DNA of 42,758 bases from Frateuria defendens (lineage in GTDB: Bacteria; Pseudomonadota; Gammaproteobacteria; Xanthomonadales; Rhodanobacteraceae): contig NZ_LFQR01000100.1 in the NCBI RefSeq assembly GCF_001182895.1, forward strand, positions 1-42,758, written 5' to 3'. The notes beneath the pieces were generated by a model. That model was not told the DNA's origin. It worked only from the letters and a program-made list of their open reading frames with translations, and ran no database searches. The translations under genes and the position numbers were made by a program. Positions 28,310-38,606 of this stretch are shown here, piece by piece (position 1 is the first letter of the stretch; every line of letters starts with the position of its first letter).

Positions 28310-29960
28310 ATGAAGCATCATCGCCAGGCGATCCAGCTCGCCCGCCTTCCCGCAGCGCTGCTGCTCGCCCTCGGTGCCACGACCACCTTCGCGCAGGACG
28401 GCGACGCATCGGCCAGGACCAAGAACCTGGACACCGTCATCGTCACCGGCACGCACGCCGACAACCGCACCGAAGCCAGCTCGCTGGCGCCGATCGACGT
28501 GGTGTCGTCCAAGGTGCTGCGCCAGAGCGGCACCACCGAGCTCTCCACCGCGCTGGCCCGCATCATCCCCTCGCTCACCTTCCCGCGCCCGACCGCCGCC
28601 GACACCGCCGACTCGCAGCGCCCCGCGCAGCTGCGCGGCCTCTCGCCCGACCAGGTGCTGGTGCTGGTGAACGGCAAGCGCTGGCACCCGGGCGCGATCC
28701 TCCTCACCAACGGCGTGCTCGGCCGCGGCTCGCAGGCGGTGGACCTCAACACCATCCCGGTGGCCGCCGTGGACCACATCGAGGTGCTGCGCGACGGCGC
28801 CTCCGCGCAGTACGGCTCCGACGCCATCGCCGGCGTGATCAACGTGGTGCTGAAGAAGGGCGCCCAGGGCGGCGAGGTGGACCTCACCGGCGGCCAGTAC
28901 GCGGCCGGCGACGGCCGCCAGTGGCAGGGCTCGGCCAACTTCGGCCTGCCGCTCAACAACGACCGGGGCTGGATCCGCTTCACCCTGCAGAACGGCCACC
29001 AGGACTACACCAACCGCGCCGAGCCCAACCGCACGCGCCCGTGGGAAGGCACCACCCAGCGCTACGGCGACCCGGCGGTGAGCGACCACAACCTGCTGCT
29101 CAACGCGCAGTACGACCTCAACACCGGCGCGCAGCTCTACGCCTTCGGCCACATCGGCAACCGCAACAGCACCTCGCCGGCGTTCTTCCGCAACCTGGCC
29201 AACAGCAACTCGGTGCCCTCGCTCTACCCCAACGGCTACCTGCCGCTGGAGAACGCCGACTCCACCGACAAGTCGCTGGTGGTGGGCGTGCGCGGCAAGA
29301 CCGCCGGCGGCTGGCGCTGGGACGTGAGCGGCAACTACGGCGGCGACCGCGTCTCCTACGCCACCCGCAACAGCGTCAACCGTGCCTTCCTGCACGACTT
29401 CGGCACCAGCCCCACCGCGTTCCACGACGGCATCCTGCGCGACTCGCAGCAGGCCTTCGACGTGGACCTCGCCAAGGACTTCAACTGGGGCTTCCTGCCC
29501 AACCCGGTCACCGTGGCCTTCGGCGCCGAATACCTGCGCCAGGCCGAACCCGACGGTGCTGGACGCGCTGGGCGTCAACCTGAAGCGCATCGACCGCCGC
29601 GACCAGTACGGCCTGCTGGCCGACAGCACGCCGCGCAGCAAACTGATCCTCAACGGCCTCTACACCGTGGGCCACTGGAGCGTGAACGGCACCGTGACCC
29701 GCTACGGCCGCTGGGTGTCCTACAACTCCACCAACCCGGCCCTGGACCAGACCTTCGGCCACAAGTGGCTGCTGGATCTCGCCCTCAACTACAACCTCGA
29801 CAACTGGACCTTCACCCTCGGCGCGGACAACGTGTTCAACACCCATCCGGACCGCGTGATCGCCGCCAACGACAACAACGGCACCATGCCCTACAGCGGC
29901 TTCTCGCCGTTCGGCTTCAACGGCGCCTACGGCTACGGCAAGATCGCCTACCACTGGTAA
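28310..29960 (+). pseudogene. Broken TonB-dependent receptor (deletion plus frameshift)
   Basis: The reading frame starts with a signal peptide (MKHHRQAIQLARLPAALLLA, cleavage near FAQ). It has a TonB box-like DTVIVTGTHADNR and a plug domain (GLSPDQVLVLVNGKRWH, then IEVLRDGASAQYGSDAIAGV). It runs cleanly to about 29541-29555, within AEYLRQAEP. There the coding sense switches to the next frame, beginning TVLDALGVN and ending GYGKIAYHW. Against the intact neighbour, residues equal to about 433-678 are missing, roughly 0.74 kb of barrel strands. The C-terminal strands and the aromatic last residue are kept. The damaged barrel would lack about 240 residues even if the frame were restored, so function is unlikely. 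A misassembly between tandem paralogues is the main alternative. Confidence 0.88.
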
Positions 29961-29979
29961 GGCGGCCTTTCCTGGCGAC

Positions 29980-30011
29980 AAAAAATCCCGGCTTCGGCCG
30001 GGATTTTTTTT
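29980..30011 (+). terminator. Intrinsic terminator after the first TonB receptor
   Basis: The stem TCCCGGC/GCCGGGA is extended by A/T pairs, with a TTCG tetraloop and a run of eight T. The A-run on the other side makes it work in both directions. It starts 19 bases after the stop codon. Confidence 0.92.
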
Positions 30012-30274
30012 GCCGGCGATCGGCCGGCCGGCGCGCCGCGCGCCCGACCGGCAGCGTCAGGATGTCGCATGCCCGTGCCGACCGGTCCGGCGGCGCCGGA
30101 CTTTCGCCCCTGCGCATGAAATTGCGCCCCATCCCCTCATGCGGAACGGCCCCCGCCTTCGCCACGGCGTTGTGCCGCCACGAACGTTTTAGCCATCCAA
30201 ACCCCGGCCGGCCGCAAGAAACAATTGCAGAAACACGCCTGTGACGGCTTGCTTAAGAATACGTTACGGCATTG
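30012..30274. other. Gap between the two TonB receptors
   Basis: No gene is supported here. The first half is GC-rich, with CCGGCC-type short palindromes. From about 30185 the composition drops in GC towards the promoter of the second receptor. Nothing resembling a transposase remnant or RNA gene was seen. Confidence 0.5.
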
Positions 30275-30303
30275 TTGACGCATCGCAACATCCGTCATAG
30301 CCT
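30275..30303 (+). promoter_or_regulatory. Promoter of the intact TonB receptor
   Basis: TTGACG (5 of 6) and TAGCCT (3 of 6) are 17 bases apart. The predicted transcript would have a leader of about 110 bases before the ATG at 30419. No riboswitch fold was recognised in the leader. Confidence 0.5.
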
Positions 30304-30418
30304 CGAAACATCGCAGCCGGGGAAAACACATGCTGCGAGGCACGACACAAGCGGTCCAGTAGTCACCTACGCATTGAACGCCACTGTTTACCGTACCGTT
30401 TCGGGGAGAAACACCATC

Positions 30419-32902
30419 ATGAAAATCAGTCGCCCGCTGCGCCCGTTGGCAGCCGCCCTGTTGCCCTTGCTCGGCGTCCCGCTCGCCCTGGCCGCCACCT
30501 CGGCCCAGGCCCAGGACAGTACCGCGCCCGCATCGAAGGACACCAAGCAGCTCCAGCAGGTGGTCGTCACCGGCACCCGCGCGGAGAACCGCACCGTTTC
30601 CGAGTCGCTCTCGCCCATCGACGTGCTGACGCCCGCCGACCTCAACGCCAGCGGCGCTACCGACTTGGCTAGCGCACTGAGCACGCTGTTGCCCTCGATG
30701 GACTTCCCCCGCCCGGCCATCAATGACGGCAACGATGCCATCCGTCCGGCTACTTTGCGTGGCCTCTCGCCCGACCAGGTGTTAGTGCTGGTTGACGGCA
30801 AGCGCTACCACACGACCAGCCTAGTGAATTACAACTCCTCGGTGGGCCGCGGCTCGGCACCGGTCGACCTTAACTCGATCCCCATGTCGGCGATCGACCA
30901 CATTGAGGTACTGCGTGACGGCGCTGCCGCGCAGTACGGTTCTGATGCGATCGCCGGTGTGATCAACGTCGTGCTGAAGCACGGCGGTGGCAAGGGCTCC
31001 AACAGCATCACCGCCAGCGGCGGCATCATGGATAAGGGGGATGGCGCCCAGAATGGCTTGCAGGGTTCGGTTGGCATTCCGCTTGGAGGCCCCGAAGGCA
31101 AGGCCCCCGGCTGGGCACGCCTGTCCTGGAATTATCAGAATGTAATGAACACCAACCGCGCGGAGAATAAGGACAAATCCACCACTATCGCCGGCGCCCC
31201 TAACCCTAGCGGCATCCCCTATGAGCGGTACGGCGACCCGGCGGTCAAAACCTATCAGGCACTGCTCAACTTCGGCTACGACTTGGCGCCGAATGTCGAG
31301 TTATACGGCTATCTAAATGGCAGCCGGCGCGACGTTACCTCAAACGGCTACTACCGTGCCTACGACTCGGCGCGCAACGTACCGGAAATCTACCCCAACG
31401 GCTTCCTGCCCCAGATCGTCAACCACAGCAACGACTTTGCAGGCGTGTTGGGTGTTCGCGGCAAAACGGACGGCGGCTGGCACTGGGACGCCAGCGCCGA
31501 CTATGGCGAGAACAACCTGGTCTTCGATATTCAGAACAGCGTCAACACCAACCTGTATTACTCCACTGGTTATTCGCCGACCTACTTTCAAGCCGGCACC
31601 TTCCGCAACAAGCAGGGTGTAGCCAACGTTGACCTGAGCAAAGACTTCAACTTCGGCTTCTTGCCCAATCCAGTCACTGTGGCCTTCGGTGGCGAATACC
31701 GCAAAGAGAAGTACGTGATCGATGCCGGCGAGCCGGATTCGTACTATTTCAATCCAAACACGACTTACATTGATCCAGAGAATGGCATCACGCCGTATGC
31801 CGGCGGGTCGCAGGTGTACCCTGGGCTGTCGCCGGCAGTCGCCGGCAGCTTTTCCCGCCATAGCGAGGCGGCTTATGCCGACTTGGAAACCGACTTGACC
31901 GACAAGCTCTCGGCTGGTGTGGCTGGCCGTTATGAGCACTACAGCGATGCGGGTGCAACCCGTTCGGGCAAGATCTCAGCCCGCTATCAATTTACTGATA
32001 CCTTTGCGCTGCGCGGCACCATATCCAACGGCTTCCGTGCACCCTCGCTGGCCCAGCAAAACTACGAGTCAGTAGTGACGCTTATCCAAGACGGTCAGTT
32101 GGCCCAGATCGGCACTTTCCGCCCCTCCAATCCGGCAGCTATCGCCCTGGGCGCCAAACCGTTGCGCCCTGAGAAGTCGACCAACTATGGCCTTGGCGCG
32201 GTGTGGCAGCCAATCGACAACTTCAGCGCCACACTTGACCTGTATCAAATCCGGATTTGGAACCAGATCCTGTACTCCGATCAGATCAAGGTCACGCCTA
32301 CGGACGAGAATCCAGTGTCTGGGGCACAGTTCTTTGTCAATGGCGCCACCACCCGCACCCGCGGTGCGGACCTGATCACCAACTACCGCATGGATCTCAA
32401 TGGGCTGGGATCACTGAACCTTACTGCCAGCGCCAACTACAACAAAACCAAAGTGCTGGACATCACCACGCCAGACTTTGGCCGGGGCAGCGCCGGCCTG
32501 CTTACCGATGCCACACCACATACCAAGTACGTTTTCGCGGGTGACTGGTTGATCCACGGCTTCGACCTGCATGCCAATCTCACCCGCTATGGTTCAGTGC
32601 GCCGATATGGCGACCTCCCGCCTGCGCCGCCATATGCTTCCGATACGACCTGGCCGACACTGGCTGATCAGAAGTTTTCTGCTCGATGGCTGCTTGACCT
32701 CTCCGCGAGCTACACCGTCTCGGATTGGACCTTCACCGTGGGGGCAGACAACGTTACCAACCAGTATCCAACCAAGGTATCTGCACGGGCTTCAGGTTCC
32801 GGTGGCTTCGAGGATCGCGCCGACGGCCTGCAGTACTCCGCGCTGTCCCCGTTCGGCTTCAACGGCCGCTACTGGTACGGCAAGGTCACCTTCCGCTTCT
32901 GA
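30419..32902 (+). CDS. TonB-dependent outer-membrane receptor
   Basis: This 827-residue active transporter takes up a substrate across the outer membrane with energy from TonB-ExbBD. A signal peptide ends near AATSAQA. It has a TonB box-like QVVVTGTRAENR, a plug (about 50-190; RGLSPDQVLVLVDGKRYH and HIEVLRDGAAAQYGSDAIAG), and a 22-strand barrel ending GRYWYGKVTFRF with the usual C-terminal Phe. GFRAPSLAQQNY and TLDLYQI are typical barrel stretches. Substrate is unknown; the plug resembles siderophore/vitamin receptors as well as other Xanthomonadales receptors. Its ends are GC-rich like the neighbours, whereas the middle (about 30590-32810) uses more AT-ending codons such as TTA, CTA, GAT and AAT, suggesting transfer or recombination. 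GGGGAG precedes the ATG. Confidence 0.93.
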   Translation: MKISRPLRPLAAALLPLLGVPLALAATSAQAQDSTAPASKDTKQLQQVVVTGTRAENRTVSESLSPIDVLTPADLNASGATDLASALSTLLPSMDFPRPAINDGNDAIRPATLRGLSPDQVLVLVDGKRYHTTSLVNYNSSVGRGSAPVDLNSIPMSAIDHIEVLRDGAAAQYGSDAIAGVINVVLKHGGGKGSNSITASGGIMDKGDGAQNGLQGSVGIPLGGPEGKAPGWARLSWNYQNVMNTNRAENKDKSTTIAGAPNPSGIPYERYGDPAVKTYQALLNFGYDLAPNVELYGYLNGSRRDVTSNGYYRAYDSARNVPEIYPNGFLPQIVNHSNDFAGVLGVRGKTDGGWHWDASADYGENNLVFDIQNSVNTNLYYSTGYSPTYFQAGTFRNKQGVANVDLSKDFNFGFLPNPVTVAFGGEYRKEKYVIDAGEPDSYYFNPNTTYIDPENGITPYAGGSQVYPGLSPAVAGSFSRHSEAAYADLETDLTDKLSAGVAGRYEHYSDAGATRSGKISARYQFTDTFALRGTISNGFRAPSLAQQNYESVVTLIQDGQLAQIGTFRPSNPAAIALGAKPLRPEKSTNYGLGAVWQPIDNFSATLDLYQIRIWNQILYSDQIKVTPTDENPVSGAQFFVNGATTRTRGADLITNYRMDLNGLGSLNLTASANYNKTKVLDITTPDFGRGSAGLLTDATPHTKYVFAGDWLIHGFDLHANLTRYGSVRRYGDLPPAPPYASDTTWPTLADQKFSARWLLDLSASYTVSDWTFTVGADNVTNQYPTKVSARASGSGGFEDRADGLQYSALSPFGFNGRYWYGKVTFRF

Positions 32903-32921
32903 TCCATCGGAAACACACACG

Positions 32922-32951
32922 AAAATCCCGGCCTCGCGCCGGGATTTTTTT
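32922..32951 (+). terminator. Intrinsic terminator after the intact TonB receptor
   Basis: The stem ATCCCGGC/GCCGGGAT has a five-base loop and a T-run of seven, 20 bases after the stop. The stem core is the same as in the two other terminators at 29980 and 33074. Confidence 0.92.
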
Positions 32952-33073
32952 GTGCCGGCGTTTCGCGGCCGGCCAATGGAGCTGCAAACGCCGGCTTATC
33001 GACGCAGCGTGCGCCCTGCGTGACGCCCGCATGCATCGGCCCTGCGAGGCCCGCCATGGCCTCGCAGACGAAC

Positions 33074-33105
33074 AAAAAAAATCCCGGCACGAAGCCGGGA
33101 TTTTT
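33074..33105 (-). terminator. Intrinsic terminator after the aminotransferase
   Basis: On the minus strand ATCCCGGC pairs with GCCGGGAT around five bases and is followed by eight T. It lies 49 bases past the aminotransferase stop. The opposite side has five T, so it can also act as a backstop for the receptor transcript. Confidence 0.9.
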
Positions 33106-33153
33106 CATTGGCGGATGCGGCCGGTCGAACCGGGCCGCATCCCGTGCGCCGGA

Positions 33154-34362
33154 TCAGGCCAGTGCGAGGAAATCCGCCGAGCGCAGGTGCGAGGTGTCGG
33201 CCACCTTCTGCACCGGCACCTTGCCGTCGATCACCGCGGCGAAAGCGGTCTTGAAGCGGCGCATCTCCTCGGCGGTGCCCACGCTGATGCGCATGTGGTT
33301 GGGCCACACCGGCCAGCTGCGGCCCACGACCACGTCCCTGGCGGCGAGCTGGGCCGCGAAGCCGGGGCCGGGGCGGCGCACGTCGACCATGAAGCAGTTG
33401 CTCTGCGAGGGCGTACACGCATAGCCCTTGCTGCGCAGCCAGCCGATGGTGTCGTCGCGCACGCTGGCGTTGAGCTGCTTGCGCTGGGCGACCAGCCCCG
33501 GCTCCTTGAGGCTGGCGATGGCGGCGGCCACCGTCATCACCGGTAGCGCCGTGCCGCCGCCGGTGCGGAAGGCCTGGATGCGCGCCAGCAGGTCCGGCCG
33601 CGCGGCCACCACGCCCAGGCGCATGCCGGCCATGCCGTAGAGCTTGGAGAAGGTGCGCAGCACCACCAGGTCCTTGCCGGCGGCCACCAGGTCGAGCACG
33701 GAAGGCGCGTCGGAGAAGTGGATGTAGGCCTCGTCCACCAGCACCACCGCGCCCTTGGGCTTGTTCGCCAGCAGCCACTCGATGTCGGCGCGGGTGGTCA
33801 CCGTGCCGGTGGGGTTGTTGGGATTGCAGATGTAGATCAGGCCGGCGTTGGAGGCCGCGCCGGCCATCGCCTTCACGTCGTGGGAGTAGTCCTTGCGCAG
33901 CGGCACCTTGTGCACCGGCGCCTTGCGGATGGCCGCCATCTGGGTGGGCTGCTCGTAGCTGGGGTCGGCCACCACCAGCGGCGCGTCGGGCCCGGTGAAG
34001 GCCATGGTGGTCGCGTCCAGCGCGATGCCGGAGCCGGCGTAGAGGTCCACCGCGTCCAGCGAGAGGCCGAGCTGTCTGGCGAGCAGTTCGGCCAGTTCGT
34101 CCTGCAGCGGGTGCAGGTAGCGCCCGGCCTGCGGCAGCAGCTCGACGGCCGCTTTGCGGGCCGCTTCCGACGGGCCCAGCGGGTTCTCGTTGAAGTTGAT
34201 CATCACCGCGTTGGGCGAAGTGGCCGCCACCTTCTGCATGCCGGCCGACATGGCCGCCATCGCCATCTCGCGCTCGCCGAGCAGGGGCGCGCCGATGGCC
34301 GCGGCGCCGGCGGCGAGACTGGACATGCGGAGGAACGAGCGTCGGGACAACGGGGCAGTCAT
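33154..34362 (-). CDS. Tat-exported PLP aminotransferase, histidinol-phosphate type
   Basis: This 402-residue fold type I aminotransferase is close to HisC/threonine-phosphate decarboxylase proteins. Its N-terminus is a twin-arginine signal: SRRSFLRM (Arg7-Arg8), then a hydrophobic Ala/Leu stretch to about residue 28. This predicts export of the folded, cofactor-loaded enzyme to the periplasm. The cofactor set is complete: NPNNPTG (180-186), Asp210 and Tyr213 in VDEAY, the Schiff-base Lys240 in RTFSKLYGMAG, and Arg248. NFNENPLGPS (about 56-65) is the HisC-type opening. A duty in histidine synthesis is unlikely outside the cytoplasm. Amino donor and acceptor are unknown. ATG at 34362 is chosen because it gives the Tat signal. 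It converges on the TonB receptors and shares no promoter with them. Confidence 0.9.
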   Translation of the reverse strand: MTAPLSRRSFLRMSSLAAGAAAIGAPLLGEREMAMAAMSAGMQKVAATSPNAVMINFNENPLGPSEAARKAAVELLPQAGRYLHPLQDELAELLARQLGLSLDAVDLYAGSGIALDATTMAFTGPDAPLVVADPSYEQPTQMAAIRKAPVHKVPLRKDYSHDVKAMAGAASNAGLIYICNPNNPTGTVTTRADIEWLLANKPKGAVVLVDEAYIHFSDAPSVLDLVAAGKDLVVLRTFSKLYGMAGMRLGVVAARPDLLARIQAFRTGGGTALPVMTVAAAIASLKEPGLVAQRKQLNASVRDDTIGWLRSKGYACTPSQSNCFMVDVRRPGPGFAAQLAARDVVVGRSWPVWPNHMRISVGTAEEMRRFKTAFAAVIDGKVPVQKVADTSHLRSADFLALA

Positions 34363-34471
34363 GGGGGACTCCTGGCAAGCGAAAAGGGGATGGAATAAAC
34401 GGCGCGGCACGGCGACAGCCCGCGCCAGGCCGTGGATAGGCCATCCCCGAATCTAGCCGCCACGCCAAAGC

Positions 34472-34501
34472 AAAAGGCCGCGACACATGGTCGCGGCCTT
34501 T
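34472..34501 (-). terminator. Intrinsic terminator of clpB
   Basis: On the minus strand a 12-bp stem (AAAGGCCGCGAC with its complement) around five bases ends in TTTTG. It lies 43 bases past the clpB stop and before the aminotransferase. Confidence 0.85.
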
Positions 34502-34543
34502 GGCAACACGGCGGCAACGTCACCGCCGGCTATGCCGGCTCGC

Positions 34544-37129
<2,586 letters not shown>

Positions 37130-37176
37130 GAGTCGTCCCCGCAAAAAGGTGGCGGCCCGCGCCGCCGATGGCAGGG

Positions 37177-37205
37177 AAATGAAGGCCGGGCGGGCTCGAT
37201 TCAAG
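37177..37205 (-). promoter_or_regulatory. Sigma-32 (heat-shock) promoter of clpB
   Basis: On the minus strand CTTGAA (37200-37205) is a perfect -35 for RpoH, with a 15-base spacer. The -10 is CTTCATTT (37177-37184), which matches CCCCATNT at five of the seven fixed positions. The transcript would start about 40 bases before the ATG. ClpB is a classic RpoH gene, which supports the reading. Confidence 0.7.
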
Positions 37206-37273
37206 CGCGGCGGTGCCGCGCAGGCGGCCGGCGTTTAGCGTGGCCGGGGGAGGTGAGGCAACCGGCCCGCACT

Positions 37274-37456
37274 GGTCGTGGGTCGTGGGTCGTGGGCAGG
37301 GTGATCGTCACGTCCGGCCTGCGGCACCTCCGGTCGAAACTCCTGCTACTGGCGCTACCCAGCCCCTGCTTGCAGGGGGAGGCCGGGAGGGGGTGGAACC
37401 TTGCCTCGAGGCAGGGGTTCACCCCTCCCCGACCCTCCCCTGCACGCCGGGGAGGG
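37274..37456. repeat. Composite intergenic repeats between clpB and ohr
   Basis: Three direct copies of TCGTGGG lie at 37276-37296. Further right, arms at about 37363-37400 and 37416-37456 form a large imperfect inverted repeat of CCCCTGC..GCAGGGGGAGG and CCCTCCCCTGCACGC type, around a perfect 12-base palindrome at 37402-37413. Both look like dispersed Xanthomonadales intergenic repeats. No gene is supported in the 341-base gap 37130-37470. Confidence 0.75.
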
Positions 37457-37470
37457 AGCAGGCAGCGGGC

Positions 37471-37896
37471 TTACGCGAGGGTCAGGGTGACGTCGATGTT
37501 GCCGCGGGTGGCGTTGGAGTACGGGCAGACGATGTGCGCCTTCTGCACCAGATCCTCGGCAACCTCGCGGGCCAGGCCCGGCAGCGCGATCACCAGCTCC
37601 ACCTCGATGCCGAAGCCGGTGGGGATCTGGCCGATGCCCACGTGGCCGGTGATGGAGGCATCCGCCGGCAGCGCCACCTTCTCGCGGCCCGCCACGAACT
37701 TCAGCGCGCCGAGGAAGCAGGCGGAATAGCCGGCCGCGAACAGCTGCTCGGGGTTGGTGCCGGTGTCGCCGGCGCCGCCCAACTCGCGCGGCACGGTGAG
37801 CTTGACGTCCAGCACGCCGTCGGAGGAGACGGCGCGGCCGTCGCGGCCGCCGGTGGCGGTGGCATGGGCGCGGTAGAGGACTTTTTCGATGGACAT
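37471..37896 (-). CDS. ohr: Organic hydroperoxide resistance protein Ohr
   Basis: This 141-residue thiol peroxidase of the Ohr/OsmC family reduces organic and fatty-acid hydroperoxides, taking electrons from lipoylated proteins. The two redox cysteines are Cys60 in GYSACF and Cys124 in [13 protein letters not shown], the same numbers as in Pseudomonas aeruginosa Ohr. Arg18 and Glu50 (TNPEQLF) complete the active site. It follows ohrR in the same direction by 129 bases, with its own operator-like block upstream. Confidence 0.96.
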   Translation of the reverse strand: MSIEKVLYRAHATATGGRDGRAVSSDGVLDVKLTVPRELGGAGDTGTNPEQLFAAGYSACFLGALKFVAGREKVALPADASITGHVGIGQIPTGFGIEVELVIALPGLAREVAEDLVQKAHIVCPYSNATRGNIDVTLTLA

Positions 37897-37984
37897 GGCG
37901 ATGCTCCTGTTACGTGGGGTCGAGTGTCGGGTGAGGTATGAGGCGGTAATCGTTGACCGGCCTGCCGCCTTGCCGAATTTTTCG

Positions 37985-38010
37985 CTATTAAATCGTGCAC
38001 TACTTATTTC
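37985..38010 (-). promoter_or_regulatory. Probable OhrR operator at ohr
   Basis: Read on the minus strand it is GAAAT-N12-ATTTAATAG, exactly the spacing of the block in front of ohrR at 38515-38540. It is in an AT-rich patch about 90 bases before the ohr start. TTTAAT inside it could be the -10 element. OhrR repressing ohr and itself is established in Xanthomonas; the site itself is inferred here. Confidence 0.6.
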
Positions 38011-38025
38011 TTGGCGCGAAAGGCG

Positions 38026-38493
38026 TCAGGCATGCCCGGCCAGCCTCCCGCGCAGGCCTTCCAGCGAGGCCTTCAGCTGGTTGAGCTCCTCGAGGCTGCA
38101 GCCGGTGGCGCAGAACACGCCCTGCGGCACCGCCTCGGCCTGCGCCTTCAGCGCGCGGCCCTGGCGGGTGAGCGCGATGATCACCTGCCGCTCGTCGCCG
38201 GCCGCCCGCGTGCGGGTAATGAGGCCGGCGGCCTCCAGCCGCTTGAGCAGCGGGGTGAGCGTGGCCGAGTCGAGGAACAGCCGCTCGCCGATCTGCGACA
38301 CCGTCAGCTCGTCGCCCTCCCACAGCACCAGCATCACCAGGTACTGCGGGTAGGTGAGGTCCAGCTTGCGCAGCAGCTTCCGGTAGACCTTGTTCATGGC
38401 CAGGGACGCGGCGTAGAGCGCAAAGCAGAGCTGGCCGTCCAGCCGCAGGTGGGACTGGGAGGAAACCGGCGATGGCGGGCGCTTGGAAGTCAT
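38026..38493 (-). CDS. ohrR: Organic hydroperoxide sensor/repressor OhrR
   Basis: This 155-residue MarR-family winged-helix repressor is inactivated by organic hydroperoxides. The sensing cysteine is Cys23 in [10 protein letters not shown], with Tyr37 and Tyr48 (LTYPQYLVM) next to it. The resolving cysteine is Cys128 in VFCATGC. These match Cys22, Tyr36, Tyr47 and Cys127 of Xanthomonas OhrR, so it is the two-cysteine type. The DNA-reading helix is in [16 protein letters not shown], and the wing includes [13 protein letters not shown] at 38493 is preferred because numbering then matches the family within one residue; ATG at 38508 is possible, and neither has a clear ribosome site. Confidence 0.95.
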   Translation of the reverse strand: MTSKRPPSPVSSQSHLRLDGQLCFALYAASLAMNKVYRKLLRKLDLTYPQYLVMLVLWEGDELTVSQIGERLFLDSATLTPLLKRLEAAGLITRTRAAGDERQVIIALTRQGRALKAQAEAVPQGVFCATGCSLEELNQLKASLEGLRGRLAGHA

Positions 38494-38514
38494 GGGCGAA
38501 GGATACATAGCGCA

Positions 38515-38540
38515 CTATTAAATAGCAAGCACATCATTTC
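38515..38540 (-). promoter_or_regulatory. Probable OhrR operator at ohrR
   Basis: The minus strand reads GAAAT-N12-ATTTAATAG, with CTATTTAATAG forming a near-perfect short dyad. It lies 22 bases ahead of the ohrR start and has the same length and layout as the ohr block. It suggests autoregulation; it could also touch the divergent otsB promoter. Confidence 0.6.
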
Positions 38541-38606
38541 GCCGAACCCGCCGCCGGTGCGATCTGCTAGCTTGTCGGGGTGGAGCGCTTACGCAAGGTC
38601 ACCGCC

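Noticed and set aside
30304-30418. Possible cobalamin or other riboswitch in the receptor leader
   Set aside because: The leader is about 110 bases and lacks the B12-box sequence and recognisable conserved stems.
28310-32902. The two receptors as a single composite mobile unit
   Set aside because: No transposase, terminal inverted repeats or target duplications were found around them.
37274-37456. CRISPR-like array
   Set aside because: The direct repeats are only 7 bases long and contiguous, without spacers; there are no cas genes.
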